Shown: positions 7,142 to 14,576, counted from the stretch's first letter. The stretch is 22,858 nt of DNA from Pseudomonadota bacterium (GCA_021826035.1 JAKBBE010000040.1:1-22858); one strand, 5' to 3'. Numbers and translations: made by a program. Notes: generated by a model from the sequence alone, not told the origin.

Positions 7142-8838
7142 AACTGCCGCTCGGTCTGCACCAGAAACTGCACCCGCTTGATGTTCGAGCCCCCGTCGAG
7201 CGGGAAGGCGAGATCGATGTGGATGACGTTGCCGAAGGCGGTGCGTGCATTGCCGAGCCGCAGGCCAAACCCCGCGTCCTTCAAGAGCCCGAGGCTCGGC
7301 TGCCCCAGGGGCGCTCGGCCCCAGGTGCGGCCCATGTCGAAGAAGACGGCCGCGCCGACCCGAAACAGCCGCAGCGGATACCAGTTACTGAACCAGCGCT
7401 CCTCGAGGGTGAACAGCGCGCGCGCCGTGCCGTCCTGGTAGCGCAGCGGGTAGCCGCGCAGACCGCTGTCTCCGCCGAGCAGGATCTGGTTGTCGAGCGT
7501 GAGCCGTCGCCCGGCGGTGGCACTCACCGCGCTGTAGAGCAACCATTGCGCGCCCTGTTCGGTGTAGTTCACCACCTTCGCGCTGAGCACGCCGTTCTCG
7601 AGCGTGCCGTGCAGCAGCCGTCCGGAGAAGCTGCTCGAGACCAGGAGCGTGTCCCCGTGCGGCAGCACGTAACCATCCCCGGTGGTGAACGTGAACGGCA
7701 CTTCCGTGCGGCTTGAGCCGAAGGTCCGTGCGGCCCAGCCCACCCGGCCGGTGAAATACGCACCCAGATCGAAATCCTCGGTGCGGTGGATCTGGTTGTG
7801 GTTGTGCAGCTTCGCGTACTCGTCCTGGACGAGATCGAACTCGAACCACGGATAGATGAAGGTGCGGTTCACCGGCAGCAGCGTCGGGCCGCTCCACAGC
7901 GAGCTCGGTGCGAAGTGGTGCTCATCGTCGGTCCAGCCCACGCTGAAGCGCCGGCTCCAGCCGCGCACCAGCCCATGCGACCAGCCGACGTAGCCTTGCA
8001 GTTGCCGGGCATGCTCGGAGAACCGGTCCACGATCTGGCCGAGATCGTAGAGCGGTTGGTCGAAGGTGGTGTCGGTGAGCGAGAGCCCGCCGGCGTGGCG
8101 GGTCTCGAGCGCATAGAACGGCCGGTTGACGATCAGCTGACGCATGCGTCCGTCGCTGAGGTTGCCGTAGGTGGCCGACACGGTGGTCCAGCCGTCCAGC
8201 AGATGTCCGTTCGAGACCGAGATGTCCGACTCGCTGCGGTCCACCGAATTCAGATGTTGCACGATCAGATCCGTGCCCGTGCCGAGCACGTTCAGATCCT
8301 CCAACTGCACCCCGGTGCGGCTCTTGCCGCCGCTGCGCGAGAAGTCGAAGCCGGGATTGAGGGTCCACACGTCCCGCGTGCTGACCAGGATGTCGACCTT
8401 GCCGTCGTGGTAGCGGACCGGGCGGATCGAGGCGTCGTAGAAGTACGGATCGGCGCGCAGCAGCCGGGCCGACTCGTCGATCAGGTGGGCCGAGAAGCGC
8501 TCGCCGCTGTGGAAGAGCAGTTGTTTGCGGATCAGGCTGCGGCGGGTGCGCCGATGCAGGCGGTTGGCGAGCCTGAAGAGCGCATGGTTGTCCTTGGGGT
8601 TGTGCAGGTTGAAGATGTTTCTGTTGCGGATGATGATCCGGCCGATCACCGCGCCGCGGCGCTCCAACTCCATGTCCGAGGGCAGCGGGTGGCTCGCGTG
8701 TGTCAGCGCGCGCGCGGTCCGGCTCGCGGGTGCGAGCGTCGCGGCGGCGGCCGCGCACGCGAGGCTACTCAGCGCCATTGCCGCGCCGAACCGGCTCCAC
8801 GCTCCAAAGTGCCGGGCGCGCCATCGACGGCGAATCAC
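7138..8838 (-). CDS. BamA/TamA-like outer-membrane beta-barrel protein
   Basis: A 566-aa protein. From GTG 8838 (with AGAGG six bases upstream) it starts VIRRRWRARHFGAW and has a hydrophobic stretch at about residues 17-36 (FGAAMALSSLACAAAAATLA), a good Sec signal peptide. Residues ~60-165 form a POTRA-like periplasmic domain (VIGRIIIRNRNIF...LLRADPYFYDASI...VDILVSTRDVWTLNPGF). The rest is a predicted 16-strand-type barrel with alternating aromatic strands. GLRGYP (R461-G-Y463) matches the conserved RGY/F loop-6 motif of the Omp85 family, and the chain ends in the aromatic barrel signal TERQF. With one POTRA it is smaller than BamA (five) or TamA (three) and could insert or secrete a specific partner. 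The frame stays open 2.5 kb upstream antisense to the next gene; that part is not coding. Confidence 0.85.
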   Translation of the reverse strand: MIRRRWRARHFGAWSRFGAAMALSSLACAAAAATLAPASRTARALTHASHPLPSDMELERRGAVIGRIIIRNRNIFNLHNPKDNHALFRLANRLHRRTRRSLIRKQLLFHSGERFSAHLIDESARLLRADPYFYDASIRPVRYHDGKVDILVSTRDVWTLNPGFDFSRSGGKSRTGVQLEDLNVLGTGTDLIVQHLNSVDRSESDISVSNGHLLDGWTTVSATYGNLSDGRMRQLIVNRPFYALETRHAGGLSLTDTTFDQPLYDLGQIVDRFSEHARQLQGYVGWSHGLVRGWSRRFSVGWTDDEHHFAPSSLWSGPTLLPVNRTFIYPWFEFDLVQDEYAKLHNHNQIHRTEDFDLGAYFTGRVGWAARTFGSSRTEVPFTFTTGDGYVLPHGDTLLVSSSFSGRLLHGTLENGVLSAKVVNYTEQGAQWLLYSAVSATAGRRLTLDNQILLGGDSGLRGYPLRYQDGTARALFTLEERWFSNWYPLRLFRVGAAVFFDMGRTWGRAPLGQPSLGLLKDAGFGLRLGNARTAFGNVIHIDLAFPLDGGSNIKRVQFLVQTERQF

Positions 8839-8980
8839 GCCCCACCTCTGCGCGACGGGAACATCGAGACGACCACCGACTGGCGCACGCACGCTGTGAT
8901 GCCATCCTGCTCGGAGCGCTGCGCGACATTCGTTGATCTCACCCGCTTGAGAATAGCCGATTGGCAATAGTGATGGTGCC

Positions 8981-9000
8981 GGGATTGTCACGGCAATCCC
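8981..9000. promoter_or_regulatory. Perfect 7-6-7 inverted repeat, candidate operator
   Basis: GGGATTG and CAATCCC are perfect arms around the six-base spacer TCACGG, placed between the divergent barrel and CHAT genes. The geometry suits a dimeric helix-turn-helix regulator. No T-tract follows on either strand, which speaks against a terminator. Confidence 0.45.
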
Positions 9001-9103
9001 TGAAGATAGGTGAGGGCCTGCGCAGCGATGCGGCCGGGCAATCGGTTGCGTCGCCGCCGGCGCGGCGCTGCGGTCAGGCCCGTGGGGGCGTCCGCGACGG
9101 ACA

Positions 9104-9133
9104 TTGACTCGCACTTCAGCTAACGGATACGCT
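9104..9133 (+). promoter_or_regulatory. Probable promoter of the CHAT-sigma-anti-sigma operon
   Basis: TTGACT (9104-9109) is one base from the -35 consensus. After 18 bases comes TACGCT (9128-9133), which keeps the key TA...T of the -10 box. Transcription would start about 23 bases before the ATG at 9163. GGAAGG lies a few bases before that ATG. Confidence 0.4.
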
Positions 9134-9162
9134 TCCTCGTCCGGCACCGGGAAGGCACAATT

Positions 9163-12100
9163 ATGCTCTGGGCGCGCAGTGGGCACGGCAGTCACGACCG
9201 CAGGGTTTGGGTGCTTCTTCTTTTGTGCTGCGCTTGGCTGATGGCGGGTGCGAACCCGGCGCCGCTGCCGCTCGGTCTGCGGGCCGGGCGCGCGGTGGAC
9301 TATCACGTCACGACCCATCATCCATTCAAAGTCACTGTGCGTGTTCCTCCTGGCGCGGTGCGCGAGGTGCGCATTCGACAGCGACGCGGATCGATGCTGC
9401 TGATCGTGCGCGGGCCGCACGGACGACCGTTGACCCCGCGCTACTGCCAGAGTGGGGTGAGCTGTGTTCTGCCCGTGACGTTGTGGAGCGCGCAGGGCGG
9501 TGTCTTTCAGCTCACGCTGAGGCTCTTCAGGCACTGCTGCAATGCGCGCTCGGCCGACGGCACCGTGTGGGTGTCGAGTTCGCGCCCGGCCCGATCGGCC
9601 GATCGGTGGCGGGCCCAGGCGGAGCGCGAGCTCGCTCGGGCCGAGTGGGTGCAGCTCAATGGACCGAGCAAGGCCTGGCCCGAGGCGCGGCAGAACTATC
9701 GCGCGGCTATCGCCATCGCCCGCCGGATCGATGATCCATGGGTATTGCGCATCGCCCTGCCGGATGAGGCGCGGCTCGACACGTATCAACTCGCTCACTA
9801 CCACAGCGCGTTGCGGCTCGCCCGTGCTGCGCTCCAGTTGCACTACGGCGCTGATCTGGCTGACCACGAATTCGCCTTGTTCGCTTACGGTCTGGTGTGT
9901 CAGTACCGCGCCCGCTACGGGGCGGCGATCCGTGCCGAGCAGCAGGCGGTGCGCATGGCGCGGCGGCTCGGGGAGTTGCAGGGCGAGGATGTCATCGAGG
10001 GGAACCTTGCGGGCGTCTATGAGCAGATCGGGCGTACCGCGCACGCTTTGCGCAGCGCGCACCGCTCGCTCGCCATTGCTCGGCAGGTCGGTGACGGCAA
10101 GGGTGTGGATTACAACCTGGAGCTGATCGCCGAGCTGCACAGCGATCGTGGCGATTTCAACCGCGCATTGGCCTATTTTCAACGCGCGCTGCGCGCAATC
10201 CATCGGTACCCGTATCCGGACAGTGAGGCGCGCTGCTGGATCGGTCTCGGGGAGCTCTATGATGCGCTGAACCAGCCGCAGCAGGCACGCTTGGCACTGC
10301 TGCGAGCGCGCCAAATCGCCACCGCCGCGCATGATTCGACCGCGCGGTTCCGAGTGTCGATCGATCTGGCGGAAATGACCCGCAAGCAGGGGCATTGGCA
10401 TGCGGCGCTCGCGGCGGACCTCAAGGACGCGACCGAGGCGACCGCGCTCGGCCTGCCGCGCCAGCGCGCAACGCTGCTGCTGGACCTCGGCCGCGATTAT
10501 GCGGCCCTCGGTGAGCGTGCGCGCGCGCAGGCGATCGCTCGGCAAGCGATCGTGCTGGCACGAAAGATCGGCCAGCTGCAGATCGAGGCGAGTGCGCGCC
10601 TTGCCCTCGCCGATGCCCAGTTCGCCGCGGCCCAGCTCGCCGCGGCGCGGACCAATTACCTCGCGGCCCTCGCGCTGAGTCGCCGGCTCTACAGCCCGCT
10701 CATCGAGGCGAGCGCCGAGGGGAGTCTGGCGCGCCTGGACTGGCGGGAGGGCGCCCTGCTGCGCGCGCGCAGTCGCATCGAGCAATCCCTGCGCGTGATC
10801 GGGTCGGTCCGCTCGACGCTGACGACGAGACACCTGCGTACACAGTATTTCGCATCCGAGCATGGTTACTATGACCTCGGGGTGTCGATTCTGATGACGC
10901 TGCGCGCGAAGCATCCCGATCAAGGGTACGGGCGCGAAGCGCTGCGCTGGGTCGAACAGGCGCGCGCCCGCTCGTTGCTCGATGCGTTGCAGGGGACGGG
11001 CCAGGGGGTTCCGGCACTGCTTCCGGCGAGCCTGCGCGCGCAGCTGCAACGCACCACCGGTCAGCTCGATGTGGTCTACGCCGACTGGCGTGACGCGTTG
11101 ACGGATCCGACCGCCACACGGCGACGCTTCACGGTGCTGCGCCACAGCATCAGGGCGCTGCGCAGGCGCGCCGCTACGCTGCGCGCGCTCGCCGCGGCAC
11201 GCGGCGGACGCTATGCGGCGCTCGCCGACGCTCATCCGGTGCATGTGCGGGCGCTGCAGGAGAGTCTGCTCGGTCACCATGCCGCTCTTCTGGAGTTTTG
11301 GATCGGGCGTCACCAGGGAGACGCCTGGTTCGTGCGTCACGATTCGGTCCGCACGCTGCGGGTGCCCGGTGCCGTGCAGCTCGACTCTGAGGTGCGCGCG
11401 CTGCGAGGTGCGCTGACGGCGCGCTCACGTACCGTGATCGGGGAGAGTCTGCGCGAGCGTCTCAGCCGGGTGGCCGGTGCAGATGCTCGCTCGCTCACTC
11501 TCGAGCGTCTGCTCGGTGCGCAGTTGCTGCCGTCAGCGGCCCGTCTGCGCGGAGTGCATACTCTGTACGTCGTGCTCGATGGCCCGCTGTTCGGCGTGCC
11601 GATCGGCGCGCTGCGCCCCTTAGGGGGCACCCACACGCTGCTCGACTCGACTGCGGTGCTCGATGAGCCGTCCGCGTCGGTCCTGCACTGGCTGGCGGGG
11701 CATCCGTGGATGGACGCGCACGGACGAATCGAGCTGTTTGGCGATCCGGTCTACCAACGCGATGATCCGCGCCTGACGGCCGGGGTGCATCGGGACGCTT
11801 CGGGGCACGCCGTGCGCCACCGGCGGTGGTCCGCGCAAGCGGATCTGGCCCACCTGGCGCGCTTGCCGCAGTCGCGCCGCGAGGTCCTCGCGATCGCACG
11901 CCTCAGTGGCGGGCGTGCCGCGGTACATCTGGGCTTCGACGCCTCGGTCGCGACGGTCGAGCACATCACCTGGAGCCACGCGGCCGTGGCACATTTTGCG
12001 GTGCATACGCTGCTCGATGCGGATCATCCCCACCTCTCCGGGCTGGTGCTCTCGCTCTATCATCGCAATGGACGCCCGGCGCGCGGGGTGCTCTGGTTGC

Positions 12101-12438
12101 GCAATATCTATGCGATGCACATGCCGGTCGACTTGGTGGTGCTGAGCAGCTGCCGCACCCTCGGCGGGCGGGATGTGCCGGGTGAGGGCTTGGTGGGGTT
12201 GTTCCGCGCCTTTCTGCTCGCCGGGGCCCATGCGGTACTCGGAACGCTCTGGCGGGTCCAGGACCGTCCCACCGCTCGACTGATGCGCCTCTTCTACACC
12301 AATCTGCTGCAGCACCGCATGAGCCCTGGCGATGCTCTGCGGGCTGCGCAGCGGGCGCTGATGCACTCGAAGCGCTACGGTGCTCCCTACTACTGGGCGG
12401 GTTTTTCCCTGCAGGGACTCGGGGCGCCGATTACATGA
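9163..12438 (+). CDS. Exported TPR-CHAT protein (caspase-like peptidase)
   Basis: A 1091-aa protein. Residues 1-34 look like a signal peptide or membrane anchor: basic start ending in RR, then VWVLLLLCCAWLMAGA. Residues ~40-145 form a beta-sandwich like the PPC-type domain (FKVTVRVPPGAV, SMLLIVRGPHGRPL), common in TPR-CHAT proteins. Residues ~150-570 are helical TPR-like repeats (ALAYFQRALRAI, LLLDLGRDYAALGERARAQ). Residues ~750-1085 form the CHAT domain, a caspase/separase-clan cysteine protease: HFAVHTLLDADHPHLSGLVLS carries the presumed catalytic His948, and VVLSSCRTLGG the nucleophile Cys997. GEGLVGLFRAFLLAGAHAVLGTLW and YWAGFSLQG complete the family pattern, so the active site looks intact. 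Its TGA overlaps the sigma-factor start (ATGA), so the two are coupled. TPRs probably sense or bind a partner; the substrate is unknown. Confidence 0.92.
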   Translation: MLWARSGHGSHDRRVWVLLLLCCAWLMAGANPAPLPLGLRAGRAVDYHVTTHHPFKVTVRVPPGAVREVRIRQRRGSMLLIVRGPHGRPLTPRYCQSGVSCVLPVTLWSAQGGVFQLTLRLFRHCCNARSADGTVWVSSSRPARSADRWRAQAERELARAEWVQLNGPSKAWPEARQNYRAAIAIARRIDDPWVLRIALPDEARLDTYQLAHYHSALRLARAALQLHYGADLADHEFALFAYGLVCQYRARYGAAIRAEQQAVRMARRLGELQGEDVIEGNLAGVYEQIGRTAHALRSAHRSLAIARQVGDGKGVDYNLELIAELHSDRGDFNRALAYFQRALRAIHRYPYPDSEARCWIGLGELYDALNQPQQARLALLRARQIATAAHDSTARFRVSIDLAEMTRKQGHWHAALAADLKDATEATALGLPRQRATLLLDLGRDYAALGERARAQAIARQAIVLARKIGQLQIEASARLALADAQFAAAQLAAARTNYLAALALSRRLYSPLIEASAEGSLARLDWREGALLRARSRIEQSLRVIGSVRSTLTTRHLRTQYFASEHGYYDLGVSILMTLRAKHPDQGYGREALRWVEQARARSLLDALQGTGQGVPALLPASLRAQLQRTTGQLDVVYADWRDALTDPTATRRRFTVLRHSIRALRRRAATLRALAAARGGRYAALADAHPVHVRALQESLLGHHAALLEFWIGRHQGDAWFVRHDSVRTLRVPGAVQLDSEVRALRGALTARSRTVIGESLRERLSRVAGADARSLTLERLLGAQLLPSAARLRGVHTLYVVLDGPLFGVPIGALRPLGGTHTLLDSTAVLDEPSASVLHWLAGHPWMDAHGRIELFGDPVYQRDDPRLTAGVHRDASGHAVRHRRWSAQADLAHLARLPQSRREVLAIARLSGGRAAVHLGFDASVATVEHITWSHAAVAHFAVHTLLDADHPHLSGLVLSLYHRNGRPARGVLWLRNIYAMHMPVDLVVLSSCRTLGGRDVPGEGLVGLFRAFLLAGAHAVLGTLWRVQDRPTARLMRLFYTNLLQHRMSPGDALRAAQRALMHSKRYGAPYYWAGFSLQGLGAPIT

Positions 12439-13061
12439 CGGGGGCAAAGTCGCGGCACACGACGGGACGTTGGGAGCTCGATACCGCAGCATTCCATGCG
12501 CTGCTGCGGGCGCTAGACGCTGATCCGCAGCGCGCCGCGTTCGAGTACGAACGGCTGCGGACGCGGCTTGCGCGCTATTTCACATTGCATGGGGTGGCGC
12601 GCCCGCTGGATGCCAGCGATGAGGCGTTCAATCGTCTCGCCAAGCGCGTGAGCGAGGGCGAGTCGATCGTGAACATCGAGGCATATCTGGCCGGAATCGG
12701 GCGTCTGGTGATGCTCGAGGAGCGCCAGAAGGCCCAGCGCGAGCACCAGATGCTGGTGCGGCTGGTGCCGAGCGATGAGGCGGCGGAGGACGAGCCGCTG
12801 CTGCAGGCGCTCGAGGCGGCGCTCTCGGAGTTGCCCGAGGCGGCCCGCGTGATGATGGCCCGCTACTACCTGGGGCGGGGCCGTGAGCGAATGCGCGCCC
12901 GGGAGGCCATCGCCCGCGAACTCGGTCTGTCAGCCAATACGTTGCGTAACCGGGTGCTGCGTCTGCGTCGCAGCCTGGAGCAGGCGGTACGGATTCGTCT
13001 CGGCGAGGGCGAGCGTGATGCCCCGGCATCTGCGTCCACAGTGGACGAGGAGGTTCCCTAA
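12435..13061 (+). CDS. ECF-like sigma-70 family factor
   Basis: A 208-aa protein. Residues ~35-110 (ALDADPQRAAFEYERLRTRL, SDEAFNRLAKRVSEGE, IEAYLAGIGRLVMLEERQK) resemble the region-2-like half of the ECF-type factors that travel with TPR-CHAT genes. Residues ~125-190 are region 4: LSELPEAARVMMARYYLGRG, then the helix-turn-helix AREAIARELGLSANTLRNRV and RLRRSLEQAV. It would direct RNA polymerase to a specific promoter set. Its ATG overlaps the CHAT stop by four bases, and its stop lies two bases before the next gene, so the three form a tight operon. Region 2 is divergent from classical sigma factors, so a sigma-like DNA-binding regulator is the alternative reading. Confidence 0.82.
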   Translation: MTGAKSRHTTGRWELDTAAFHALLRALDADPQRAAFEYERLRTRLARYFTLHGVARPLDASDEAFNRLAKRVSEGESIVNIEAYLAGIGRLVMLEERQKAQREHQMLVRLVPSDEAAEDEPLLQALEAALSELPEAARVMMARYYLGRGRERMRAREAIARELGLSANTLRNRVLRLRRSLEQAVRIRLGEGERDAPASASTVDEEVP

Positions 13062-13063
13062 AG

Positions 13064-13825
13064 ATGGGCAATGAGCGGGTAGATGAGACTCGCGAGCGGT
13101 TGCTGGCGTACCTGCTCGGGGAGCTGCCGGCGGGCGAATTGGCCGAGCTCGACACCCGTCTGATGCGTGACGAATCCTTTGCGGCGTCGCTCGAGGCGGC
13201 CCGCGATGATCTGCTCGACGAGTATGCGCGCGGCGATGGTCCGCGCAAGCGACACGAGCGCATCGAGCGAGCGCTGAATCTCCGCGGCGGTCGCGACGAG
13301 TCGGTGCGCTTTGCACGCGCTCTGGGACAGCAGCTTGCGCGAGCGAGCCAGGCGCAGCCGGTAGCGCAGCCCTTGGCTGCCCCGCGTGCCGGGTTGCGCT
13401 GGGCGCTGACGCTCACCGCGTGTGTCGGACTGGCGGTGGGTCTGTGGCACTTTCATCCGTGGCGGCCGCACGCGCGCCTGCGCCCCTCGCAGGCAAGTGC
13501 ACGCTATACGCTGCTGCTGCGCACCGATCGGCTGCGCAGTGCTCGCGCAGTGCAGGTGATACACCTTCCCCCGGCGGTGCGATGGCTGCGGGTGCAGATC
13601 CTGCTGCCCAGAGGTGTGAGCGGCGCCCAAGTGACGGTTCACGATGCCACCGGCCGCATGCGCGAGGAGCGTCTGGCTGCGCGCGCGCTCTCCGGTCGGC
13701 CGTTCGTGCAATTTGAGCTGCCGAGCCACCGACTGTCCCCGGGCGCCTATCGGATCACGGTGCGCTCGCTGCCTCGCGGTGAATCCGCCACTGAGCGCTA
13801 CTGGTTCGAGATCGCGTCGCGCTGA
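13064..13825 (+). CDS. Single-span anti-sigma-like membrane protein
   Basis: A 253-aa protein. Residues 1-70 (ETRERLLAYLLGELPAGELAELDTRLMRDESFAASLEAARDDLLDEYARGDG in part) match the N-terminal helical domain found beside this sigma-factor type: LL.YLLG.LP..E...LE.RL..DE.F......ARDDL+D.Y.RG. That domain sits where an anti-sigma domain is expected, but it lacks the His/Cys zinc site of classical ZAS proteins. Residues ~113-131 (WALTLTACVGLAVGLWHFH) are one membrane span. Residues 140-253 form a beta-rich periplasmic domain (VQVIHLPPAVRWLRVQILLP...LSPGAYRITVRSL). The expected topology is sigma-binding domain inside, sensor domain outside. GAGGAGG lies ten bases before the ATG. The function is inferred from layout and neighbours. 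Confidence 0.78.
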   Translation: MGNERVDETRERLLAYLLGELPAGELAELDTRLMRDESFAASLEAARDDLLDEYARGDGPRKRHERIERALNLRGGRDESVRFARALGQQLARASQAQPVAQPLAAPRAGLRWALTLTACVGLAVGLWHFHPWRPHARLRPSQASARYTLLLRTDRLRSARAVQVIHLPPAVRWLRVQILLPRGVSGAQVTVHDATGRMREERLAARALSGRPFVQFELPSHRLSPGAYRITVRSLPRGESATERYWFEIASR

Positions 13826-13864
13826 TCGCCGCGGGTTCTGCACGGGCGGGACGCTCCGCGCAGC

Positions 13865-13882
13865 GCCGCAGGCGTCTGCGGC
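13865..13882 (+). terminator. Stable hairpin after the anti-sigma gene
   Basis: GCCGCAG (13865-13871), loop GCGT, CTGCGGC (13876-13882): a perfect 7-bp stem 40 bases after the stop. No clear T-tract follows, so it is only a possible terminator. Confidence 0.35.
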
Positions 13883-13906
13883 CTGCGCGTCTTGCGATGA
13901 TGTATC

Positions 13907-14078
13907 GCGTGATGTTTCGGAGCATTTGACCACATCCTTAGTGGTGTCATTTTTCCGCGCCGAACTGTCGCCTCGGTGGCATCGCCTGATCGCGCAGGTG
14001 TCGGCGCAATTTACACTCCCGGCCTCCATCAGGCCCTGAATTAACCGCGCAGTCGAGGTCGCGCGGCGTGATGTTTCG
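13907..14078. repeat. 13-base direct repeat pair
   Basis: GCGTGATGTTTCG occurs at 13907-13919 and again at 14066-14078, 159 bases apart, in the non-coding region before the giant gene. It could be a pair of regulator sites or the remnant of a duplication. Confidence 0.5.
13929..13954 (+). terminator. Weak intrinsic terminator candidate of the CHAT operon
   Basis: ACCAC (13929-13933) pairs with GTGGT (13941-13945) around a seven-base loop, and TTTTT follows at 13950-13954. The stem is short, but it is the only hairpin plus T-run in this gap. Confidence 0.35.
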
Positions 14079-14333
14079 CGCCTGATGCGCACTACACTCA
14101 GAAGACCATTCAAAAAGGCGTGGCGCCGCAGGACCTTCGCATCGAACAACTCTGGTGTGCCTGACTCTGGCTATGACCGCGGAGTCATGTTCTGCTCGAG
14201 CGCGTTGCGCAATCGGGTGGATGAATCGTCGAGATCGGTCTTTCGATGCCGCGACCATTTCGCCGCGCTCGTGTTCTCGGGCGTGGATACCAACAATTCA
14301 ATGAAACTAACAGCACAGAGAGCGGGCGTGTTG

Positions 14334-14353
14334 TCATCACGACACCGTGATGA
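14334..14353. promoter_or_regulatory. Perfect 7-6-7 dyad, candidate enhancer (UAS) for sigma-54 activator
   Basis: TCATCAC and GTGATGA are perfect inverted arms around GACACC. The centre lies about 114 bases upstream of the -24 GG and about 140 upstream of the predicted transcription start, the usual distance for a bacterial enhancer-binding protein site. It overlaps another imperfect dyad, GTGTTGTCATCACGACAC, at 14328-14345. Confidence 0.55.
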
Positions 14354-14358
14354 AGTTA

Positions 14359-14389
14359 GTGTTGTGTCGAATAATTTTACGTTCAACAC
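14359..14389. repeat. GTGTTG...CAACAC inverted repeat
   Basis: GTGTTG (14359-14364) and CAACAC (14384-14389) are separated by 19 bases. ACAACTGTTGT, a further small palindrome with the same TTGT core, lies at about 14396-14406. Together with the dyad at 14334 they suggest a cluster of related binding sites. Confidence 0.35.
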
Positions 14390-14455
14390 GCGACTGACAA
14401 CTGTTGTAATTCAAAATATCCAATAACCTGTTGGCGGCGCTAGAATAATTTTCTG

Positions 14456-14472
14456 TTGGCACGCGAATTGCT
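14456..14472 (+). promoter_or_regulatory. Sigma-54 (RpoN) -24/-12 promoter of the PEP-CTERM giant gene
   Basis: TTGGCACG (14456-14463), then CGAA, then TTGCT (14468-14472). The invariant GG (14458-14459) and GC (14470-14471) are separated by exactly ten bases, and the match to the TGGCACG-N4-TTGC(T/A) consensus is complete. Transcription should start near 14483, leaving a ~94-base leader. An AT-rich stretch (about 14404-14455) between the dyad and this promoter could help DNA looping. Confidence 0.85.
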
Positions 14473-14563
14473 TCTGCGTGAATGCTGGGTGCGACGGTTT
14501 CCGGTCGAGGCGGGAGGTCATCCCGGGCCGTGACTCTTGTGCCAGGCACCTCATCGTCAATAC

Positions 14564-14575
14564 TGGAGCGCTCCA
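14564..14575 (+). promoter_or_regulatory. 12-base palindrome covering the Shine-Dalgarno of the giant gene
   Basis: TGGAGCGCTCCA is a perfect palindrome that contains the GGAG ribosome site (14565-14568) and ends one base before ATG 14577. In RNA it can fold as a 4-bp stem with a GCGC loop, partly hiding the ribosome site. It also settles the start: GTG 14478 upstream lies before the transcription start predicted from the sigma-54 promoter. Confidence 0.45.
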
Positions 14576-14576
14576 A

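Larger units (their letters stand above)
8839..9162. other. Divergent intergenic region between barrel gene and CHAT operon
   Basis: About 324 bp shared by two divergent genes. It holds a plausible promoter for the plus-strand operon (9104-9133) and a perfect 7-6-7 dyad (8981-9000). I could not settle on a promoter for the minus-strand barrel gene. Confidence 0.5.
13826..14576. other. Long regulatory region upstream of the PEP-CTERM giant gene
   Basis: About 750 bp without a gene. In order it holds a GC hairpin after the anti-sigma gene, a weak T-tract hairpin, two copies of a 13-base word, a perfect dyad, an AT-rich stretch of about 50 bases, a sigma-54 promoter, and a ~94-base leader with a palindrome over the Shine-Dalgarno sequence. 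Frames open here are short and unrecognisable. Confidence 0.6.

Noticed and set aside
9143..9156. GG-N10-GC arrangement (CGGCAC...AGGCA) before the CHAT gene, resembling a sigma-54 promoter
   Set aside because: Transcription would begin at about 9168, inside the coding sequence after the ATG at 9163, and the -12 half is a poor match.
8839..11340. A minus-strand frame open for 2.5 kb antisense to the CHAT gene and continuous with the barrel gene (1400 codons in all)
   Set aside because: The extra part is Arg/Gln/Pro-rich with no motif, lies opposite a clear coding gene, and the barrel protein has its own signal peptide and ribosome site at 8838. Long antisense frames are common at this GC content.
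14484..14576. Riboswitch (for example cyclic-di-GMP type) in the leader of the giant gene
   Set aside because: I could not match the conserved bases of any class I know; only small hairpins are seen.
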